Source of the DNA: Salibacterium lacus
GTDB taxonomy: Bacteria > Bacillota > Bacilli > Bacillales > Marinococcaceae
Length of the DNA: 64,000 nucleotides
Direction of reading: 5' to 3'
Assembly (NCBI RefSeq): GCF_042684865.1
Contig: NZ_JBHUML010000005.1
Location: forward strand, 507,608 to 571,607
A program made the translations under genes and the position numbers. Under the pieces are notes generated by a model. It searched no databases. It was not told the DNA's origin and saw only the letters and a program-made list of their open reading frames with translations. Below, one piece after another: positions 59,297-64,000 of this stretch. Within the stretch, counting starts at the first letter, position 1. Every line of letters begins with the position of its first letter.

Positions 59297-60439
59297 TTAA
59301 CGCGCAGCGTGCTGCAGTGCTGACGAAAACGCAGCGATAATGTCATCTTTATCTTCAATCCCCACAGAAATCCGGACCGTGCCGGCGGTAATACCAAGCT
59401 TTTGGCGGATGGCATCCGGAATCGCACGGTGGGACGTATTCAATGGATAGGAAACAGTCGTTTCCACTCCGGCCAGGGTCGGAACGATTTTGATCCAGTC
59501 CAGCGATTGAAAAAATGTTTTTTCATCATACGCCCCGCCAAGATCCACACTCACCATAGCACCGTTCCCTTTTTCAGAAAGATTCTGTGGATAATAGACA
59601 GCTGCAGCACTGGTATGCTGTTGAAACCACCCGGCCAGTTCCGCCGCGTTTTCCCCCTGCCTTGCCATTCTTACACTTAAGGTTTTAAGACCCCGGCAGG
59701 CAAGCCACGCTTCAAACGGGCTTAAGTTAGCGCCGATATTAATGACCCTTTTCTTCGCTTTGGCTATCAATTCTTCGGTTCCAACCAGTACACCCGCCGA
59801 CACGTCACTGTGTCCTCCTATGTATTTGGTCGCGCTGTGGATGACCAGATCCGCCCCTTCGGTATAAGGCTGCAGAAAATACGGCGACGGGAAGGTGTTA
59901 TCAATCATTAAGGTGAGATGGTGCTTCTCTGCGATCTGATTTAATTCTTTTATATTTTCACGGCGGAGCAGCGGGTTCGTTACGGATTCGGCATACAACA
60001 GACGCGTGTCGTCCCCAATTGCTGCTTCCACAGCCTCCTTATCGGTAAAGTCAACGACAGATACCTGAAATCCCCATTCCTGCAGTTCCTGCTGAAACAA
60101 CTGGTACGTCCCGCCGTACAGATCAAGCGGAACAATCATATGTTCACCCGGAGAAACCGCTGCGAGGATACCGGCAAGAATGGCAGACATCCCCGATGAC
60201 GTCGCAACCCCTGCCGGAGCACCTTCAAGCCGTGCCGTTCCGTTTCCTAAGTCATCGGTATTCGGATTGGAGTAGCGGGTATAAAGATGATCTTTCCCCC
60301 CTGTGAAATAAGATTCCATATCTTCAAGATCCTGAAATGCAAACGAGGACGTCTGATAGATCGGTTTCGTTTTACTTTTATTTTTTTCACCGTCCCCTTT
60401 CTGAAAATGGACAGCTTTTGTATCAAACTTTTTTTCCAT
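59297..60439 (-). CDS. PLP-dependent cystathionine lyase / synthase family enzyme
   Basis: A 380-residue Cys/Met-metabolism PLP enzyme: SSGMSAILAGILA, the DNTF (Asp that holds pyridoxal nitrogen), and the Schiff-base Lys in SATKYIGGHSDVSAG; a late SVGIEDKDDI completes the signature. Substrate could be cystathionine (gamma- or beta-lyase), homocysteine or methionine; without a neighbour typical for methionine synthesis this cannot be settled. It starts 19 nt after pxpC, so it is the last gene of a 5-oxoprolinase operon. AGGAGTG precedes ATG 60439. Confidence 0.88.
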   Translation of the reverse strand: MEKKFDTKAVHFQKGDGEKNKSKTKPIYQTSSFAFQDLEDMESYFTGGKDHLYTRYSNPNTDDLGNGTARLEGAPAGVATSSGMSAILAGILAAVSPGEHMIVPLDLYGGTYQLFQQELQEWGFQVSVVDFTDKEAVEAAIGDDTRLLYAESVTNPLLRRENIKELNQIAEKHHLTLMIDNTFPSPYFLQPYTEGADLVIHSATKYIGGHSDVSAGVLVGTEELIAKAKKRVINIGANLSPFEAWLACRGLKTLSVRMARQGENAAELAGWFQQHTSAAAVYYPQNLSEKGNGAMVSVDLGGAYDEKTFFQSLDWIKIVPTLAGVETTVSYPLNTSHRAIPDAIRQKLGITAGTVRISVGIEDKDDIIAAFSSALQHAAR

Positions 60440-60458
60440 GTTCTCTTCACTCCTATTC

Positions 60459-61448
60459 CTATTCTAATGTTTCCATAAAACCGCAGGACTGCATGTTGTT
60501 CGAAGCAAGAGCGAGTGCTGCAAGCCGGCGGCGCTGTTCTTTCAATAAATCATGGGCATGCTCCAGGGTTACTTTTTCAAATCTGACTGTCTCTCCGGGA
60601 AGAAGCTGGGCCGCTTTTGAGAGGTCCACCTGAATCACAGATGCCGGACGAGTATAGCCGCCGGTCGTCTGACGGTCTGCCATTAAAATCATCGGCTTTC
60701 CGTCCGCGGCGGCCTGAATCGTGCCGGTATCCACCGCATCAGACAAAATATCAGCGGATTCGCGGTGCACAAGAGGGGCTTCTTCCATACGGCATCCCAT
60801 ACGGTCTGAATCATTTGAGACGGTAAAGTCTGATTGGTAAAAAGCGTGCAGGGATTCTTCCGTAAACGCTGATGACTCCGGCCCTTCCAGTACGCGTAAC
60901 ACCGTTTCTCCTCCGTATTCCGGGATAAGAGACACAGACAGCCGGCTGCAACGCTTCAGCATGGAAACAGAACGGGCGGTCGATAACCGGTCCCCTTTTT
61001 CCAGAGCTCTGCCGTTCATGCCTCCAAGTCCTGCTTTCACATAGGTGGACCGGCTCCCCAGCATTTCATCCCCATCAAATCCGCCCTGCACCGCTATATA
61101 GGCACGGGCCCCCTTTTTCATTCCCGCAAACGAGAGCTCATCCCCGTCTCGGACACGAAAAGAACGCCAATTGTCCACCGGCTTGTTGTTCAGGGAAGGC
61201 TGGAGATCTGCTCCTGTCACAGCAACCACCGAGGGCTTCGTGAAAAGCAGAACCGGTCCCAGCATCGTCACTTCAAGTACGGCTTCGGCGCCGTCGTTTC
61301 CGGTAAGGATATTAGCCGTCTGAAAAGCATACTCATCCATGACGCCCGCCGGAGGAATTCCTTTTTTCTGCCAGCCTTTGCGTCCAGCATCCTGGATCGT
61401 CGTGAATAAGCCCGATTTTTTTACAACGCATACTTCGTCTGCGCTCAT
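60459..61448 (-). CDS. pxpC: 5-Oxoprolinase subunit C (PxpC/KipA family)
   Basis: A 329-residue biotin-dependent carboxyltransferase-fold protein: GLFTTIQDAGRKGWQKKGIP, FQTANILTGNDGAEAVLEVT and GSRSTYVKAGLGGMNGRAL are typical. It forms with PxpB and PxpA an ATP-dependent enzyme that opens 5-oxoproline to glutamate. ATG 61448 overlaps pxpA by 4 nt (ATGA). The order is pxpB-pxpA-pxpC, unlike the B. subtilis ycs order. Confidence 0.94.
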   Translation of the reverse strand: MSADEVCVVKKSGLFTTIQDAGRKGWQKKGIPPAGVMDEYAFQTANILTGNDGAEAVLEVTMLGPVLLFTKPSVVAVTGADLQPSLNNKPVDNWRSFRVRDGDELSFAGMKKGARAYIAVQGGFDGDEMLGSRSTYVKAGLGGMNGRALEKGDRLSTARSVSMLKRCSRLSVSLIPEYGGETVLRVLEGPESSAFTEESLHAFYQSDFTVSNDSDRMGCRMEEAPLVHRESADILSDAVDTGTIQAAADGKPMILMADRQTTGGYTRPASVIQVDLSKAAQLLPGETVRFEKVTLEHAHDLLKEQRRRLAALALASNNMQSCGFMETLE

Positions 61449-62215
61449 AGACTGCCCCCTGGTATTTGGAGAGTGATCTCACGCTGCCGGAGCATATGAT
61501 ACAGGCGGTCAAGAAATGGCAGCGCCTCCGGTGTATCCCCGTGCACACAAATCGTGTCTGCTTCCACCGGAAGTCTTGTTCCATCCACTGCTTCCACTTC
61601 TCCACTTGAGAGCATATGCAGAATCCGGTCCGCCGCCTGACCCGGATCATGCAGCACCGCATCCGCCTGAGAACGGGGGGTCAGCGATCCATCCGGCTGA
61701 TATGTACGATCGGCAAACACTTCGGACGCGACGCGGAGAGATTTCTCCCGGGCGGCTTCCACGAGCTTGCTGCCGGCAGGCGCAAACAGGATAAGACCGG
61801 GGTTTATTCCTCTGACCGCTTCCACCACAGCCTCGGCTGTATCGGGGTCACCTGCTGCCTGATTGTACAGAGCACCATGCGGTTTAACATGGCGGAGGAT
61901 TATGTTTTCCGTTTCACAAAACCCCTGCAGCGCTCCGATCTGGTATACTATCATTTGATAAATTTCTTCGGGATCCACCGCCATCGACCGCCGTCCAAAT
62001 CCACCCAGATCAGGAAATCCGGGATGAGCACCGACAGCCGCTCCGTGCTGTTTCGCTAAAGCGGTTGTCCGGGCCATTACATTGTGGTCTCCGGCATGAT
62101 ACCCGCAGGCAATGTTGGCTGATGTTACATAGGAAAGGACCTCATCGTCGTTACCAAGCGTATAGGCGCCAAAGCTTTCTCCTACATCACTGTTCAGATC
62201 CACCATCTTCCTCAC
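61445..62215 (-). CDS. pxpA: 5-Oxoprolinase subunit A (PxpA, LamB/YcsF family)
   Basis: A 256-residue protein opening with VDLNSDVGESFGAYTLGND (Asn/Asp at the active mouth), HPGFPDLGGFGRRSMA and CVHGDTPEAL near the end. It supplies the first step of 5-oxoproline opening. The start is GTG 62215, 7 nt after AAGGAGG and overlapping the pxpB stop by 4 nt; ATG 62206 is possible. Confidence 0.95.
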   Translation of the reverse strand: MRKMVDLNSDVGESFGAYTLGNDDEVLSYVTSANIACGYHAGDHNVMARTTALAKQHGAAVGAHPGFPDLGGFGRRSMAVDPEEIYQMIVYQIGALQGFCETENIILRHVKPHGALYNQAAGDPDTAEAVVEAVRGINPGLILFAPAGSKLVEAAREKSLRVASEVFADRTYQPDGSLTPRSQADAVLHDPGQAADRILHMLSSGEVEAVDGTRLPVEADTICVHGDTPEALPFLDRLYHMLRQREITLQIPGGSL

Positions 62216-62907
62216 TGCGCTGCCTCCTTCTCTTCTATTTCGATAAATTCATCCACGGTAACCGGCATAAACTTTATTCTCATTCCGGCCTCGAGCAGCA
62301 CCGGATTTGTTTCCCGGGGAAGAAACAGCTTTTTCGGTGTCCGGCCGATGATATTCCATCCGCCGGGACTCTCCAGCGGATACACTCCCGTCTGGGTACC
62401 TGCAATACCAACGGACCCTGCAGGCACTTTCATCCGCGGCGCATCCAGCCGGGGAGCTGCGATTTTTTCATTCATGCCTCCAAGGTATGGAAATCCAGGT
62501 ATGAATCCCATCATGTGAATCAGGTATTGCGGTTCCGTGTGAAGTTCAATCACCTCTTCCGGCGTTAATTGATTATGGGCAGCTACGTGATTCAGATCAG
62601 GTCCGTATGCTTTTTCATAACACACCGGGATTGTCACCTGCATCTCGTCAGGCAGGTTATGGTTTTCTATTCCGTCACACATTTTCATAATGCATGTTTT
62701 AAGGGTTACAGGAGAAAGGAGAAACGGGTCGTAAAAGATCGTGACGGCCGTATAGGAAGGCACCCATTCCCTTATCCCCTTTTGCGGATATTTCTCCAAT
62801 TCTCTGCAGAATGCCCTGATATTTTTATGGGTCTCCATGGAAATCACCGTTCCGAATGTTACCTGTACAGCTGTGTCGCTTACCATGTTCATCTGCAACG
62901 GTTCCAC
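62212..62907 (-). CDS. pxpB: 5-Oxoprolinase subunit B (PxpB/KipI family)
   Basis: A 231-residue cyclophilin-like protein: VSDTAVQVTFGTVIS, MGFIPGFPYLGGM (the core FxPGFxYLGGL motif), PAGSVGIAGTQTGVYP and ESPGGWNIIGRTP. The family includes KipI, which inhibits the sporulation kinase KinA in B. subtilis, and 5-oxoprolinase subunit B. GTG 62907 is favoured because AAGGA lies 8 nt upstream; ATG 62913 almost touches it. First gene of the operon; its promoter (possible -10 TATACT at about 62952-62947) is to the right. Confidence 0.92.
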   Translation of the reverse strand: MEPLQMNMVSDTAVQVTFGTVISMETHKNIRAFCRELEKYPQKGIREWVPSYTAVTIFYDPFLLSPVTLKTCIMKMCDGIENHNLPDEMQVTIPVCYEKAYGPDLNHVAAHNQLTPEEVIELHTEPQYLIHMMGFIPGFPYLGGMNEKIAAPRLDAPRMKVPAGSVGIAGTQTGVYPLESPGGWNIIGRTPKKLFLPRETNPVLLEAGMRIKFMPVTVDEFIEIEEKEAAQ

Positions 62908-63887
62908 ACACATCTTCCTTTTCCAATAGATGAAATCTTACCTTCAGTATACTGGATTTTTGCTTGTTTTACATACCCTGAATGTGGGATAGATCCGAGC
63001 TGTGTATGCCATTGCTGTTTTGCCGGGGATCGGAATCATTCCCTGATTATGACCTGCATGGATTATACATGGCTGCTGGGCAGGGCCGGCCGGGGTCTAT
63101 CGACCAATACCGGACTAAAACGGGGTCGAAATGGCTCATAGAAGCTTCCTAACGACCATCTTCTCTCCGTTTTCCGAAAGTGATTGGTTATAAACCGCAG
63201 CTTACGACTGCTTCCGGATAGATGCACCGTTCAATTAGCCGGTAGAAACAGTTTAATAACCATTTCTCCCCCGCCTCTGGTAAGGGATTAGCTCCCGGGA
63301 CAAGTTTATCGACCAATTCGAGCAGCTGCTGAACCACGAGGTGGCCCTTTCCACCATGTCAGGTATCGTCACGGGTCCAGTCATCCGCCGTACCCCATCC
63401 GCAGGACATTGCTGCACGGAGCGTACCGCCTTTTTTACACTGGCACCATGGCGATTGGTCGAGAGACGAGTATGAACGGTCGTTTCCGGCTTGCTTTCCG
63501 GCGCTATTGGTCGATGGAACCATGCTGACGAGTGTGTTCCTCCAGGTCCCGCGGGGAAAACAGCCCTTAGGCCGGATCTACCGGCCACTTCAGATCTTCT
63601 TGAAGGTTCTATTGGTCCCGGCAGCCGGGGTTCGGCTCCTCCATCTATGGAAAGATAATGGACTTTTGGTGCGGGAAACGGTCCATACCTTTGTTATTAG
63701 GGGCATCCTAAGCCGGCGGAAGCAGAAAAATGGCCGGTATCTCAAAATACCAGACACCTTCCGGCCCGTCCCCCGGGAAAGTGTCTCCTAAATCAGGATA
63801 CCGGACACTTTGGCACGGATGGTGTCCCTAAAAGCTCTCCCAAAACCTGCCATATCCGCCTTCTATCTTCTATTCGTTCCTGTGCCT
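62908..63887. repeat. 1-kb gene-free, repeat-rich gap before the rRNA operon end
   Basis: No credible gene. It contains the pxpB promoter near 62950 and many copies of the ATCGACCA/ATTGGTCGA word (63100, 63309, about 63453, 63508, 63610), some inverted. GGTCTATCGACCAATACC at about 63095 and the following GAAATGGCTCAT...GACCAT match the 54.87-kb element. From about 63730 GGCCGGTAT and GTGTC(C/T) words resemble 1.6-1.73 kb. The DNA is relatively GC-rich. Confidence 0.55.
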
Positions 63888-63921
63888 AAAAAAAAGACCG
63901 CCGGATTCAATATCCGGCGGT
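63888..63921 (-). terminator. Terminator of the rRNA operon
   Basis: ACCGCCGGAT (63921-63912 on the minus strand) pairs with ATCCGGCGGT (63906-63897), followed by eight T. It lies about 9 nt beyond the 5S rRNA. Confidence 0.92.
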
Positions 63922-63929
63922 ACTTTTGG

Positions 63930-64000
63930 TTGCCTGGCGGCGTCCTACTTTCACAAAGGGTTGCCCCTTCATTATCATCGGCGCTGGAGAGCTTAACTTC
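63930..64000 (-). rRNA. rrf: 5S ribosomal RNA, 3' part (runs off the window)
   Basis: On the minus strand the sequence GAAGTTAAGCTCTCCAGCGC, followed by CCGATGATAATG and GTAGGACGCCGCCAGGC, is the 3' two-thirds of a Bacillus-type 5S rRNA. The 5' part and the presumed 23S and 16S genes lie beyond the right edge. The 3' end at about 63930 is estimated from pairing. An rRNA operon upstream of thiL matches B. subtilis rrnE context as I recall. Confidence 0.95.

Overview
The window looks like chromosomal DNA of a member of the Bacillaceae, probably a salt- or alkali-tolerant lineage (inferred from several very acidic surface proteins and a choline dehydrogenase). The family assignment rests on gene order. 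Read from right to left on the minus strand, the backbone follows the Bacillus subtilis order: rRNA operon (5S), thiL (ydiA), tsaE (ydiB), tsaB (ydiC), rimI (ydiD), tsaD (gcp), ydiF, rex, tatA, tatC, ydiK/ydiL, groES-groEL, then yeaC, yeaD, yebA, guaA, pbuG, yebG and, just off the left edge, presumably purE. Start codons, strong AGGAGG ribosome sites, CIRCE, PurR boxes, guanine riboswitches and AraR boxes are all of Bacillus type. I see no intact insertion sequence, prophage or CRISPR array.

Layout. 0-14 kb: purine block. A promoter with two PurR boxes and a guanine riboswitch point off the left edge towards purE; then yebG, a patatin-like lipase, an M20 amidohydrolase, a YhdH/YhfP oxidoreductase, a YitT membrane protein, pbuG and guaA (each behind its own guanine riboswitch) and the yebA-yeaD-yeaC transglutaminase/DUF58/MoxR operon. 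14-45 kb: accessory region. It holds an SLH-anchored YcdB-like protein, a four-gene operon joining a thiamine-diphosphate enzyme to a chemoreceptor, an EAL/GGDEF pair, a soluble chemoreceptor, an SDR, a methyltransferase, betA, a membrane-anchored PstS-like protein with an XRE regulator, a broken RpiR gene, a PadR/HAAS pair, an aldo-keto reductase, a small arabinose locus (araR, a kinase, a GH43 and a LacY-type symporter), a deletion scar fusing a response regulator to a PepSY protein, rlmD, a CAP-domain protein, another SDR, an FNR-like reductase and a TM2 protein. 45-59 kb: conserved housekeeping (groESL, tat, rex, ABC-F, the t6A genes, thiL and an initiator tRNA). 59-64 kb: a 47-residue membrane peptide gene, a 5-oxoprolinase operon with a PLP lyase, a 1-kb repeat-rich gap and the 3' end of a 5S rRNA.

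How the genes work together. Purine supply is tuned at three points by guanine-class aptamers: the presumed purE operon, pbuG and guaA. The guaA leader has an unusual arrangement in which P1 and the terminator compete. The arabinose genes carry AraR operators and a perfect cre just before the kinase ribosome site, so they should need arabinose and absence of glucose. c-di-GMP turnover and chemoreceptor genes sit side by side near 17-24 kb. A same-strand array of DnaA boxes lies between tsaD and ydiF. Several dispersed intergenic repeat families (ACGTTT palindromes, ATCGACCA elements, a 51-bp direct repeat, a 21-bp tandem repeat) account for most of the long gene-free stretches.
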